A stretch of 64,000 nt of DNA from Wenzhouxiangella marina (GTDB lineage Bacteria; Pseudomonadota; Gammaproteobacteria; Xanthomonadales; Wenzhouxiangellaceae). Shown here in pieces: positions 56,901 to 64,000 of this stretch (position 1 is its first letter; each line of letters starts with the position of its first letter). Below the pieces are notes generated by a model, which saw only the letters and a list, made by a program, of their open reading frames with translations, was not told where the DNA came from and searched no databases. A program made the position numbers and the translations under genes. Location of the stretch: NCBI RefSeq assembly GCF_001187785.1, contig NZ_CP012154.1:176001-240000 (forward strand). Direction: 5' to 3'.

Positions 56901-57032
56901 GGGTCGACTCCTTGTTATTTGGTTTGATTGCGCATCCCTGGCATCGGAACCGGGATGAAGCGCACAGATGGTAGCGCAAGCCGAGGCCTCCGCCCACTTG
57001 TCATCGAGAGCAGCTTGTGGCAGATTTAGGCC

Positions 57033-57113
57033 ATGAATTCTCGACCCCTCAACCGTCGCTCTGAAGCGCGTTCGCGACGTCGAGTCGCTGCGTGCGAGCC
57101 GGCCGGGTCGTGA
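57033..57113 (+). CDS. Putative arginine-rich leader peptide of the arg operon
   Basis: A 26-codon ORF (ATG 57033, TGA 57111) whose Arg residues are R4, R8, R9, R13, R15, R16 and R17: seven Arg in the first 17 codons, including the run RSRRR. It lies 110 bases before the N-acetylornithine carbamoyltransferase gene and is followed by an intrinsic terminator. A ribosome stalled for charged Arg-tRNA at 57069-57083 could alter folding downstream. The Shine-Dalgarno (AGG, 2 bases away) is poor. A TTGTCA at 56998-57003 with a weak -10 near 57021-57028 could even make it leaderless. Confidence 0.6.
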   Translation: MNSRPLNRRSEARSRRRVAACEPAGS

Positions 57114-57187
57114 ATCGGGAATCGACGAACCACTGAAGTCGATTAGGAGCCCCCGAACGTCGAACCCAGCCAGCGCGCTGGGTTTTT
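57105..57187 (+). promoter_or_regulatory. Candidate transcription attenuator of the arginine operon
   Basis: The terminator stem is AACCCAGC (57163-57170) with GCTGGGTT (57177-57184), loop CAGCGC, then a T-run broken by CA. Upstream, a separate perfect 7-bp hairpin pairs 57120-57126 with 57138-57144. An alternative pairing, GGGTCG (57105-57110) with CGAACCC (57161-57167, one bulged A), would consume the 5' arm of the terminator. That segment adjoins the leader stop codon, so a ribosome completing the peptide would mask it, while one stalled at the Arg codons would not. This is classical attenuator logic, inferred by eye. Confidence 0.6.
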
Positions 57188-57223
57188 CATTTTTACGGAC
57201 CGCTGCGCCTTCGGCGGCCGAGC

Positions 57224-58261
57224 ATGGATACCAACAAGATGCGTCATTTCCTGACCACCGAAGACTGGACGCGGCCGGAACTGCAGGCCTTGCTCGATGC
57301 GGCCGACGACCTGCGCCGTCAGCCCGTCAATGATCAGCTGCGCGGCAAGACCATTGCGCTGATGTTCCTCAACCCCTCCCTGCGTACGCGCAGTTCCTTC
57401 GAGATCGGGGCCTTTCAGCTCGGCGCGCACGCCGTCGTGCTGGAGCCCGGAAAGGCCGCCTGGGGGATCGAGTTCGAGCGCGGTGTGGTGATGGACGGGG
57501 ACGCCGAGGAGCACATCGCCGAGGTGGCCGGGGTGCTGTCTCGCTACTGCGATGCGATCGCCCTCCGGGCTTTCCCCCTGTTCAAGGATTGGTCCCATGA
57601 TCGGCAGGATCCGGTCATTCGCGCGCTGGCCGAATACGCGTCGGTGCCCGTGATCAATATGGAGACGATCGTCCATCCCTGCCAGGAACTGGCCCTGATG
57701 CGTACCATCCAGGATCATCTGGGGGCGCCCGACGGAAGGAAATTCGTGCTGACCTGGACCTGGCATCCGCGGCCCCTGAACACCGCCGTGGCCAATTCGG
57801 CGCTGCTGATCGCGACGAAGTTCGGCATGGACGTGACCCTGCTGGTCCCCGATGACGCCTACCTGCTTGACGAACATTTCATGGACGCGGCGCATTATCA
57901 GGCGGAGTCTTCCGGTGGCCGGTTCAACATTACCCACAACATCGAGAAGGCCTACACGGACGCCGACTTCGTGTACGCGAAGAGCTGGGGCGCCCTTCCT
58001 TTCTACGGTCGTCCGGAAGAGGAGGCCCAGCTTCGTGCACCCTACAGGCACTTCATGGTCGATGGCGCCAAGATGGCCCTGACCCGGAACGCGCGCTTCA
58101 GCCACTGTCTGCCCCTGCGACGAAACGTCAAGGCCAGCGATGAGGTGATGGATGCCGATTACTGCGTGGCCATCGACGAGGCCGAGAACCGGCTGCACGT
58201 GCAGAAAGCGCTGATGACGGCGCTGTTGAACAACCAGGAACAAGGCGAAGGAACGGATTGA
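57224..58261 (+). CDS. argF': N-acetylornithine carbamoyltransferase
   Basis: A 345-residue transcarbamylase closely resembling Xanthomonas AOTCase, which makes N-acetylcitrulline from N-acetylornithine and carbamoyl phosphate. Diagnostic segments are FLNPSLRTRSSFEIGAFQLG, VMDGDAEEHIAEV, INMETIVHPCQELA (HPCQ) and FSHCLPLRRNVK. E95 aligns with Xanthomonas E92, which selects the acetylated over the succinylated substrate. ATG 57224 is used; ATG 57239 (MRHFLTTEDW) also fits the family start. It is the first structural gene of the arginine operon, downstream of the proposed attenuator. Confidence 0.93.
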   Translation: MDTNKMRHFLTTEDWTRPELQALLDAADDLRRQPVNDQLRGKTIALMFLNPSLRTRSSFEIGAFQLGAHAVVLEPGKAAWGIEFERGVVMDGDAEEHIAEVAGVLSRYCDAIALRAFPLFKDWSHDRQDPVIRALAEYASVPVINMETIVHPCQELALMRTIQDHLGAPDGRKFVLTWTWHPRPLNTAVANSALLIATKFGMDVTLLVPDDAYLLDEHFMDAAHYQAESSGGRFNITHNIEKAYTDADFVYAKSWGALPFYGRPEEEAQLRAPYRHFMVDGAKMALTRNARFSHCLPLRRNVKASDEVMDADYCVAIDEAENRLHVQKALMTALLNNQEQGEGTD

Positions 58262-59466
58262 TGGCTGACAAACAAACGGTGGTGCTGGCGTTTTCCGGCG
58301 GTCTGGATACGAGCTACTGCGTGCTGGCCCTGAAACAGCAGGGCTTCGAAGTGCATACGGCCTTCGTCGATACGGGTGGTATTTCCGCCGAGCAGAAGCG
58401 ATGGATCGCCGATCGTGCCGATGCCCTCGGTGCCGCAAAGCACCACGAGCTCGACGCCTCGGAGCCGCTCTGGGACCAGTTCGTGGTGCCTCTGCTCTGG
58501 TCCGGTGCGCGTATGCTGGAGCAATACCCGATGCTCTGCTCGGATCGCTATGTGATCGTCGAGCAGTGTCTGCGGCTGGCCGACGAGTTGGGCACGACGC
58601 ACTTTGCACACGGCTGCACGGGCATGGGCAACGATCAACTGCGATTCGATCAGTCGGTGCGCTCCCTGGGTGACTATGTCATTCACGCGCCGATCCGCGA
58701 TCTGCAGCGCGAGACTCGCAACGTTCGCGCCCACGAGCTGGAGCTGATGGCCGCCGCCGGTATCGAGGTGCCCGAATCCTCCAGCCGTTACTCGATCAAC
58801 GAGAACCTGCTGGGTGTGACCCTGTCCGGGCAGGAAATCGACGAATTCGGAAAGCCCGGAGACGACACTCATGTTTGGTGTCGGCCCCGCGCCGATTGGC
58901 CCGAGGCGCCGCTGGAGCTGACCATCGGCTTCGAGGCCGGCCGGGCGGTGAGCCTGAACGATCGGCCGATGCAGGGCCCGGCCCTGCTGGCCGAGCTCAA
59001 TCGTCAGCTTGGGGCCTACGGGGTCGGGCGGCACATCTACACCGGCGACGTCTCGATCGGTCTGAAGGGCCGGATCGTATTCGAATGCCCGGGCGTCGAT
59101 GGCCTGATGATCGCCCAGCGCGCGCTCCGCGAGGCGGTCAACACCCGCCTCCAGAACCAGTTTCATCAGACCATCGCCCAGCGCTGGGCGGAACTGGTCT
59201 ACACCGGCTTCTTCTTCGAGCCGCACAAGTACGATCTCGAGGCCTATCTGGAATCGGCGAATCGCTACGTTACCGGTGTCGTTCGTCTGGCGACCCATGG
59301 CGGCAGCGCGACCGCAGTTTCGGTGGGTTCGCGCTACCTGCTCAAGGACCCGAACTCGGTCTATGCGCAGTCGGCGGGCTGGACCCCGGAAGAAGCCGAG
59401 GGCTTCGTCAAACTCATTGGCCAGTCATCGACCCTCGCCGCCCGGGTCAGAAAACCGGCGTCATGA
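58261..59466 (+). CDS. argG: Argininosuccinate synthase
   Basis: A 401-residue enzyme with the N-type ATP pyrophosphatase loop AFSGGLDTS, HGCTGMGNDQLRFD and ETRNVRAHELELM. It condenses citrulline, or after deacetylation its product, with aspartate. The ATG at 58261 overlaps the preceding TGA by one base (TGATG), so translation is coupled. The next gene is separated by an unusual inverted-repeat element. Confidence 0.94.
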   Translation: MADKQTVVLAFSGGLDTSYCVLALKQQGFEVHTAFVDTGGISAEQKRWIADRADALGAAKHHELDASEPLWDQFVVPLLWSGARMLEQYPMLCSDRYVIVEQCLRLADELGTTHFAHGCTGMGNDQLRFDQSVRSLGDYVIHAPIRDLQRETRNVRAHELELMAAAGIEVPESSSRYSINENLLGVTLSGQEIDEFGKPGDDTHVWCRPRADWPEAPLELTIGFEAGRAVSLNDRPMQGPALLAELNRQLGAYGVGRHIYTGDVSIGLKGRIVFECPGVDGLMIAQRALREAVNTRLQNQFHQTIAQRWAELVYTGFFFEPHKYDLEAYLESANRYVTGVVRLATHGGSATAVSVGSRYLLKDPNSVYAQSAGWTPEEAEGFVKLIGQSSTLAARVRKPAS

Positions 59467-59469
59467 TAG

Positions 59470-59596
59470 AACCAAGAAATTTCCATGTCGCGAAGCGGCG
59501 AAGCGGCAAAGCGGCAAAGGTTCAAAGCGGGTTGGTGCTTTCCCTTTTTTCCTCTTCTTCGCTGCTTTGCTGCTTTGCGACCAGAAGATTTTGGTT
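59470..59596. repeat. MITE-like imperfect inverted-repeat element inside the arg operon
   Basis: Between argG and the deacetylase gene, AACCAA at 59470 and TTGGTT at 59591-59596 are the ends of two imperfectly complementary arms of about 44-47 bases. The left arm contains tandem GCGGC[GA]AA units; the right arm contains matching TTGCTGC/TTTGCTGC units. The centre is pyrimidine-rich with six T. It could fold into a long hairpin. It looks like a small dispersed palindromic repeat; no second copy was noticed in the window. Confidence 0.65.
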
Positions 59597-59625
59597 TTGA
59601 ACAAGTCCGAGACAGGTCTGAAGTA

Positions 59626-60699
59626 ATGGAACGGCTTCTTCATCATCTGGCCAGGCTGGTCGAGTGCGACAGTCAGAATCCGCCGCGCGCGTTCGGGCCG
59701 GGGGCGTCGATGTTCGAGCACTGTCGACAGGTGCTCGAGGCGCGGGGCTTCGGGGTGGAGGTGGCCGATTTCGGCGACGGGCACGTGAACCTCTATGCTC
59801 GCCGGGGGCGGCCGGAGCTGCTGTTCAACTGTCATCTCGATACGGTTCCGGTCGGTGAGGGTTGGACCCGCCCTCCGCTGGAATTGAGTGTCGAAGGGGA
59901 TCGAGCCTACGGTCGCGGCGTCTGCGACATCAAGGGCGCGGCCGCCGCGCTGCTGACGCTGGCCGAGGACAGCGATGCGGACATGGCCCTGCTGTTCTCC
60001 AGCGACGAGGAAGGCGCGGGCAGTTGCTGCGTGCGCCGCTTTCTGGAGTCCGAAAGCCATCGAGGTTACCGTCAGGTGGTGGTCTGCGAGCCGACCGGCT
60101 GCGAAGCGATTCTGGCGCATCGAGGCTTCCTTTCGGTCAAGGGGCACTTCGCTGGTGTCATGGGGCATTCGTCCGAGTTTCGAGCGCTGGCAGACAACGC
60201 GAATCATCGCCTGGCCCGCTGGACCACGGCCGCCCTCGCCCACTGCGAAAGCGAAGCGGCCGCTGGCCGGCCGACCTGCTTCAACCTCGGGCTGGTCTCC
60301 GGAGGCACGAAGTCCAACGTCATCGCGGGCGATGCCCGACTGCACTATTCGGCGCGACTCGGGCCTGGGCAGTCCAATGAGGCCCTGTTCGACGCGCTGA
60401 AGGATCTGGCCGGTGCCGACGCACATGCCAGCTGGGAGATCCCCTTTGCCGGTCCACCCTTGCCGGCCGCGGGTCAGAATGACGAGGCGGCCCGTGAGTT
60501 CTGTCTTGCCCATGACCTGGAGATCGGCGAGCCGGTGGGCTTCTGGACCGAGGCCTCGCTGTTCTCGGCCGCTGCCTTGCCGGCCCTCGTGTTGGGGCCC
60601 GGGGACATCGCCCAGGCGCACGCGGTGGATGAGTGGGTCGAACTGGCGCAGCTTCGGCAGGCGCATGAAATCTACGCAAGGATGATCGGCCATGGCTGA
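59626..60699 (+). CDS. argE': N-acetylcitrulline deacetylase (M20 family, ArgE-like)
   Basis: A 357-residue M20 metallohydrolase. Metal ligands are visible as H70 and D72 (NCHLDTVP), D101 (GRGVCDIKG) and E128/E129 (SSDEEGAG), with EPTG further on. In this operon it most likely removes acetate from N-acetylcitrulline rather than N-acetylornithine. ATG 59626 (MERLLHHLARLVECDS) fits family N-termini; the longer frame runs into the repeat element. The end overlaps the next gene by 8 bases. Confidence 0.88.
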   Translation: MERLLHHLARLVECDSQNPPRAFGPGASMFEHCRQVLEARGFGVEVADFGDGHVNLYARRGRPELLFNCHLDTVPVGEGWTRPPLELSVEGDRAYGRGVCDIKGAAAALLTLAEDSDADMALLFSSDEEGAGSCCVRRFLESESHRGYRQVVVCEPTGCEAILAHRGFLSVKGHFAGVMGHSSEFRALADNANHRLARWTTAALAHCESEAAAGRPTCFNLGLVSGGTKSNVIAGDARLHYSARLGPGQSNEALFDALKDLAGADAHASWEIPFAGPPLPAAGQNDEAAREFCLAHDLEIGEPVGFWTEASLFSAAALPALVLGPGDIAQAHAVDEWVELAQLRQAHEIYARMIGHG

Positions 60700-62002
60700 A
60701 GTGCGTCGTACCGTGATCGAACTGCTGGGCCAGCTTGGCTCCAGCCGGGAAGCCCGGCAATACCTGAAGCAGTTCTCGCGCATCGAGGAAACCCGCTTTG
60801 CCGTGGTCAAGGTCGGCGGCGCGGTCATGCAGGACGATCTGGATGAGCTGGCGGCCGCCCTGGCCTTCCTGCATCGGCTGGGTTTGACGCCGATCGTCCT
60901 GCACGGCGCCGGCCCCCAGCTGGACGAGGCCATGCAGGCGGCCGGCGTGCCGGTGGAGAAGCGCGATGGTCTGCGGGTCACCACCGAAGAAGTCATGGCG
61001 GTTGCCCGGCCGGTGATCTATCGAGCCAATATGGCCCTGGTCGACGCGCTCGAGGCGCGCGGCGTGCGTGCGCGCGGCATTCTCCACGGGGTCTTCGAGG
61101 CCAGTCTGGCCGATCGCGAACGCCTTGGCCTGGTCGGCCAGGTCGAGCGAGTGGAGCTCGAGCCCGTACGCAAGGCCATTCAGGCCGGAGCCTTGCCGGT
61201 AGTGGCTTGCCTGGGCGAATCCCCTTCCGGCCAGGTGATGAACATCAACGCCGACATCGCCGCGCGCGAACTCGTGTGGTCGGTCAAGCCGCACAAGGTG
61301 ATCTTCCTGACCGGCACCGGTGGCCTGCTCGATGGCAGCGGTCGGGTGATTTCCGCGATCAGTCTGACCACCGACTACGAGCATCTGCTCGCTCAGCCCT
61401 GGGTGCATTCGGGCATGCGGCTGAAGCTCGAGCAGATTCATGACATGCTGGAAAAGCTTCCGCCGGATACGTCCGTGTCGATCACCTCCGCGGCCAATCT
61501 GACCCGCGAGCTCTTCACGCATACGGGCGCGGGCACCCTGATCCGCCGAGGAGAGCGGATCGACTGGTTCGACGCCATTCAGGACTCGCTGCGCGCGCCA
61601 CTGCAGCGCCTGCTCGAGCAGAGTTTCGGTCGTCAGCTCAAGGCCGACTGGCTGGCTGGCCGGAAGGTCCTGGGTCTGTTCTGGGCCGAAAGCGGTCGAG
61701 CGGCGGCCCTGATGACCGAGGGCGTCGACGGGATTCCCTATCTGGACAAGTTCGTGGTGACCCCCGAAGCACAGGGCGAGGGCCTGGGTGCGGCGCTATG
61801 GCAGGCCCTGCGGCAGCGATTTCCGAGGGTCTACTGGCGAGCCAGGGCCGGTAATCCGATCGCCGGCTGGTATTTCCAGCAGGCGCACACCACGCATCGA
61901 CACGGAGAGTGGGTCGTCTACACGATCGGCATCGAGGATTTCGGGCTGCTTGGATCAGTGGTCGAGGACGCCCTGGGCCGGAACTCCGGCTGGGTCGATT
62001 AG
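60692..62002 (+). CDS. argB: Bifunctional N-acetylglutamate kinase/synthase fusion
   Basis: A 436-residue fusion. Residues 1-285 are an amino-acid kinase domain (VVKVGGAVMQDD, VLHGAGPQLDEAM, MNINADIAARELVWSVKPHKVIFLTGTGGL, and the SITSAANLTRELFTH end). Residues 290-436 are a GNAT-type acetyltransferase domain (LDKFVVTPEAQGEGLGAALWQAL). This is the Xanthomonas-type NAGS/K, which both makes and phosphorylates N-acetylglutamate and is the expected target of arginine feedback inhibition. It overlaps the deacetylase gene by 8 bases. Confidence 0.92.
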   Translation: MAEVRRTVIELLGQLGSSREARQYLKQFSRIEETRFAVVKVGGAVMQDDLDELAAALAFLHRLGLTPIVLHGAGPQLDEAMQAAGVPVEKRDGLRVTTEEVMAVARPVIYRANMALVDALEARGVRARGILHGVFEASLADRERLGLVGQVERVELEPVRKAIQAGALPVVACLGESPSGQVMNINADIAARELVWSVKPHKVIFLTGTGGLLDGSGRVISAISLTTDYEHLLAQPWVHSGMRLKLEQIHDMLEKLPPDTSVSITSAANLTRELFTHTGAGTLIRRGERIDWFDAIQDSLRAPLQRLLEQSFGRQLKADWLAGRKVLGLFWAESGRAAALMTEGVDGIPYLDKFVVTPEAQGEGLGAALWQALRQRFPRVYWRARAGNPIAGWYFQQAHTTHRHGEWVVYTIGIEDFGLLGSVVEDALGRNSGWVD

Positions 62003-62017
62003 GGAGGAGAGAACGTC

Positions 62018-62065
62018 ATGCAGGATCGTGTTGCGAGAATCATCCAGGGGCGGGTGGCGCCATGA
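62018..62065 (+). CDS. 15-codon upstream ORF coupled to argC
   Basis: An ATG at 62018 (MQDRVARIIQGRVAP, stop 62063-62065) follows a strong AGGGAGGAGAG Shine-Dalgarno at about 62001-62011. Its stop overlaps the argC start in an ATGA junction, and it is not in frame with argC. The argC ATG has no good Shine-Dalgarno of its own, so this small ORF probably delivers ribosomes to argC by translational coupling. Whether the peptide itself has a function cannot be told. Confidence 0.5.
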   Translation: MQDRVARIIQGRVAP

Positions 62066-63018
62066 GGCGGCTGGCCCTGATCGGAGGCCGCGGTTATACC
62101 GGCTCGGAGTTGTTGAAGCTGCTTGTCGATCACCCGGGCATCGAACTGGCGCTGGCCTCCAGTGGCAGCCAGGCGGGATCCCCGATCCGCGAGCAGGTGC
62201 CGAACTGGCCGGACCCGGATCGGACCTACACCGCCCTGGCGGTGGACGAGGTCGCTCGGGTCGACGCGGAAATCTGGGTGCTGGCCCTGCCCAACGGCAA
62301 GAGCGCGCCCTGGGTCGAAGCCATCGAGAAGGCGCATCCCGACGCGTTGATCCTGGATCTCGGTGCAGATTGGCGTTTCGACGAGGCCTGGGTCTACGGC
62401 CTGAGCGAGTGGAATCGCGATGCCCTGGTCGGTGCCCGTCGCATCGCCAATCCCGGCTGCTACGCGACGGGCGCCCAGTTCGGCCTGTTGCCGATCCGCG
62501 ATTGGCTGGTCCGTCCGCCGGTGATCTTCGGCGTGTCCGGTTTCAGCGGCGCCGGCAGGACGCCTTCGCCGCGCAATGATCCGGATCGCCTGCGCGACAA
62601 TCTGATCCCCTACTCGCTCAGTGGCCATGTTCATGAGCGTGAGGTTTCGACGCGCCTCGGTCGACCGGTTCGCTTCCACCCGCACGTCGCACCGTTTTTC
62701 CGCGGTATCTCCCTGACCATGGCCATCGATCTGGCCGATCCGACCAGCGGGGCCGAGTTGCTTGCCCATTTCGAGGCCTGCTATGCGGGTGAAGCCCTGG
62801 TTCGCGTCAGTGAAGCCATTCCCGAAATCCGCGACGTGGCCGGCACGCCGAGCCTGGCGGTTGGGGGTTTCACGGTCGATGAACGCAACCCGCACCGAGC
62901 CAGCCTGGTCGTCGTGCTGGATAACCTGCTGAAGGGCGCGGCGAGTCAGGCGCTGCAGAACATCAATCTGGCATTCGGGCTCGATGAGCGATCGGGGCTG
63001 GAGTTCATTGACTCCTGA
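62062..63018 (+). CDS. argC: N-acetyl-gamma-glutamyl-phosphate reductase
   Basis: A 318-residue NADPH-dependent enzyme. N-terminal Rossmann motif ALIGGRGYTGSELLKLL; active-site Cys C133 in NPGCYATGAQ; GVSGFSGAGR; and the HPHVAPFFRGI segment with the catalytic His. The ATG 62062 is inferred from the Rossmann start and the coupling with the 15-codon ORF. It reduces N-acetylglutamyl phosphate, the product of the preceding gene. Confidence 0.94.
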   Translation: MRRLALIGGRGYTGSELLKLLVDHPGIELALASSGSQAGSPIREQVPNWPDPDRTYTALAVDEVARVDAEIWVLALPNGKSAPWVEAIEKAHPDALILDLGADWRFDEAWVYGLSEWNRDALVGARRIANPGCYATGAQFGLLPIRDWLVRPPVIFGVSGFSGAGRTPSPRNDPDRLRDNLIPYSLSGHVHEREVSTRLGRPVRFHPHVAPFFRGISLTMAIDLADPTSGAELLAHFEACYAGEALVRVSEAIPEIRDVAGTPSLAVGGFTVDERNPHRASLVVVLDNLLKGAASQALQNINLAFGLDERSGLEFIDS

Positions 63019-63069
63019 AAGGAGCGCCCGATCGGCGCCGGGTCCACGAACAAGCAACTGGAGCAAGCC

Positions 63070-64000
63070 GTGAGTGATTACATCTGGAAGAAGGCATCGT
63101 CCGCAGAAGTGGATGGGCGCGTCATGCGCTTTCTTGCCGGAGAGGACGTGGTGCTGGACCGGGAGCTGCTTCCCTTCGATATTCGTGCCAGCCGGGCGCA
63201 TGCCCAGGGCCTGGCGAGGATCGGCGTGCTCAGCCAGGAGCAGGCCGACGCCATGGACGACAGCCTCCGGACTCTCGCACGACGGTTCGAGGATGGTGAA
63301 TTCGTTCTCGATAGTCGCTACGAGGACGGGCATTCGGCCATCGAGGCCTGGTTGATCGAGTCGCTCGGTGACATCGGCGCCCGGATTCATGCCGGGCGAA
63401 GTCGCAACGATCAGGTCGCGGTGGCCCTTCGTCTCTACATGAAGGATCGCCTGGGTCGTCTGGCCAGGGCCTGCGAAGCGATCGCCGCCGTCTGCCTGGA
63501 CCGTGCGGAACGGGAGGCCGATCAGGTGCTGCCGGGGCACACGCATCTGCAGCAGGCGATGCCGTCGAGCCTCGGGCTCTGGTGGGCGGGCCATGCCGAG
63601 GCCTTCATCGATGATGTGGCGCTGGCCAGGCAAACAGCGGCCTGGCTGGACGCCAGTCCTTTGGGGACCGCTTCTGGCTTCGGCGTCAATTTCCCGCTGG
63701 ATCGGGACGGTGTGGCCGCGGATCTGGGATTCGACCGCCTGGTGGTCAATCCCCAGTATGCCCAGAACAGTCGAGGCAAGGTCGAGCTTCGGGCCCTGGA
63801 TGCGCTGGCGGCCGCGACGTCGGACCTGCGTCGGATCAGCTGGGACCTGAGTCTCTTCGCCAGCCAGGAATTCGGTTTCGTACGCGTGGACCCGGCCTTC
63901 TGTACCGGATCGTCGATCATGCCGAACAAGCTCAACCCGGATACGGTGGAACTGCTGCGCTCCCTGCACGCGGTCGTGGTCGGTGCGCGCATGGAGCTCG
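63070..64000 (+). CDS. argH: Argininosuccinate lyase (3'-truncated by window edge)
   Basis: The first 310 residues of ArgH, which splits argininosuccinate into arginine and fumarate. Family segments include DIRASRAHAQGL, the ARIHAGRSRNDQVA motif, LPGHTHLQQAMPSSLGLWW, SPLGTASGFG and the signature GSSIMPNKLNPD with the catalytic serine. The GTG start at 63070 (MSDYIWKK) has GGAG about 7 bases upstream. The gene runs off the right end of the window. Confidence 0.95.
   Translation, partial: MSDYIWKKASSAEVDGRVMRFLAGEDVVLDRELLPFDIRASRAHAQGLARIGVLSQEQADAMDDSLRTLARRFEDGEFVLDSRYEDGHSAIEAWLIESLGDIGARIHAGRSRNDQVAVALRLYMKDRLGRLARACEAIAAVCLDRAEREADQVLPGHTHLQQAMPSSLGLWWAGHAEAFIDDVALARQTAAWLDASPLGTASGFGVNFPLDRDGVAADLGFDRLVVNPQYAQNSRGKVELRALDALAAATSDLRRISWDLSLFASQEFGFVRVDPAFCTGSSIMPNKLNPDTVELLRSLHAVVVGARMEL

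Noticed and set aside
57070..57165. Pairing of 57070-57080 (GTTCG-c-GACGT) with 57157-57165 (ACGTCGAAC) as the antiterminator
   Set aside because: A ribosome stalled at the Arg codons would cover the upstream arm, which is the wrong logic for relief of termination on starvation; the 57105-57110 pairing fits better.
61999..63969. A 656-codon minus-strand frame opposite argC and argH
   Set aside because: Shadow of two clear arginine genes; composition typical of antisense frames.

Overview
The window is a 64 kb chromosomal segment of a GC-rich gammaproteobacterium. Gene content and order suggest a Xanthomonadales/Wenzhouxiangella-like relative. Arginine is made by the acetylated-citrulline route (N-acetylornithine carbamoyltransferase, argininosuccinate synthase, an M20 deacetylase, fused NAG kinase/NAG synthase, ArgC, ArgH). 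The fis-purH-purD and tyrS/mepM/anmK neighbourhoods are typical of gammaproteobacteria. The genus is an inference; no rRNA, tRNA or CRISPR array was seen. Nothing marks the window as a mobile island apart from one small palindromic element.

Layout. (1) 1-7218: the F1Fo ATP synthase operon atpI-B-E-F-H-A-G-D-C, closed by a strong terminator. (2) 7219-15648: a 2,700-residue secreted subtilisin-like protease with long, nearly identical Ig/MBG-type repeats, preceded by a CRP-like palindrome. (3) 15765-19138: a double-cupin protein, a DUF3465 lipoprotein facing a beta-solenoid lipoprotein across a two-way terminator, ttcA and a YdcH-like protein. (4) 19182-31029: a leftward block with plsB, uvrD-hydrolase-pyrF, purD, purH, fis, DUF3426 and DUF4124 proteins, and pyrE. 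(5) 31077-36987: a rightward ABC exporter operon (ATPase, FtsX-type permease, membrane-fusion protein) whose last gene is a TPR-sulfotransferase. (6) 37093-41635: xthA, an AmpG-like permease and an unusual Asp-hydroxylase-like/TIGR03032 fusion. (7) 41654-49785: a Spy-like lipoprotein and three tandem paralogous secreted beta-helix (CSLREA-type) proteins, with a relic of a fourth. (8) 50112-56900: anmK and mepM divergent from tyrS, then a DUF3501/Fe-S oxidoreductase/rubrerythrin cluster and a small membrane protein. (9) 57033-64000: the arginine operon, cut by the window edge inside argH.

Most notable observations. (a) Upstream of the arginine operon is a 26-codon ORF with seven Arg codons among its first 17, followed by an intrinsic terminator and a candidate antiterminator pairing. 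This is the layout of a ribosome-mediated attenuator responding to arginine. (b) The giant protease and all three CSLREA proteins, otherwise different in architecture, end in the same short C-terminal tag built on D-R-F-E. The same tag is stranded next to the CSLREA cluster as a gene relic. This points to a shared secretion, anchoring or processing signal.
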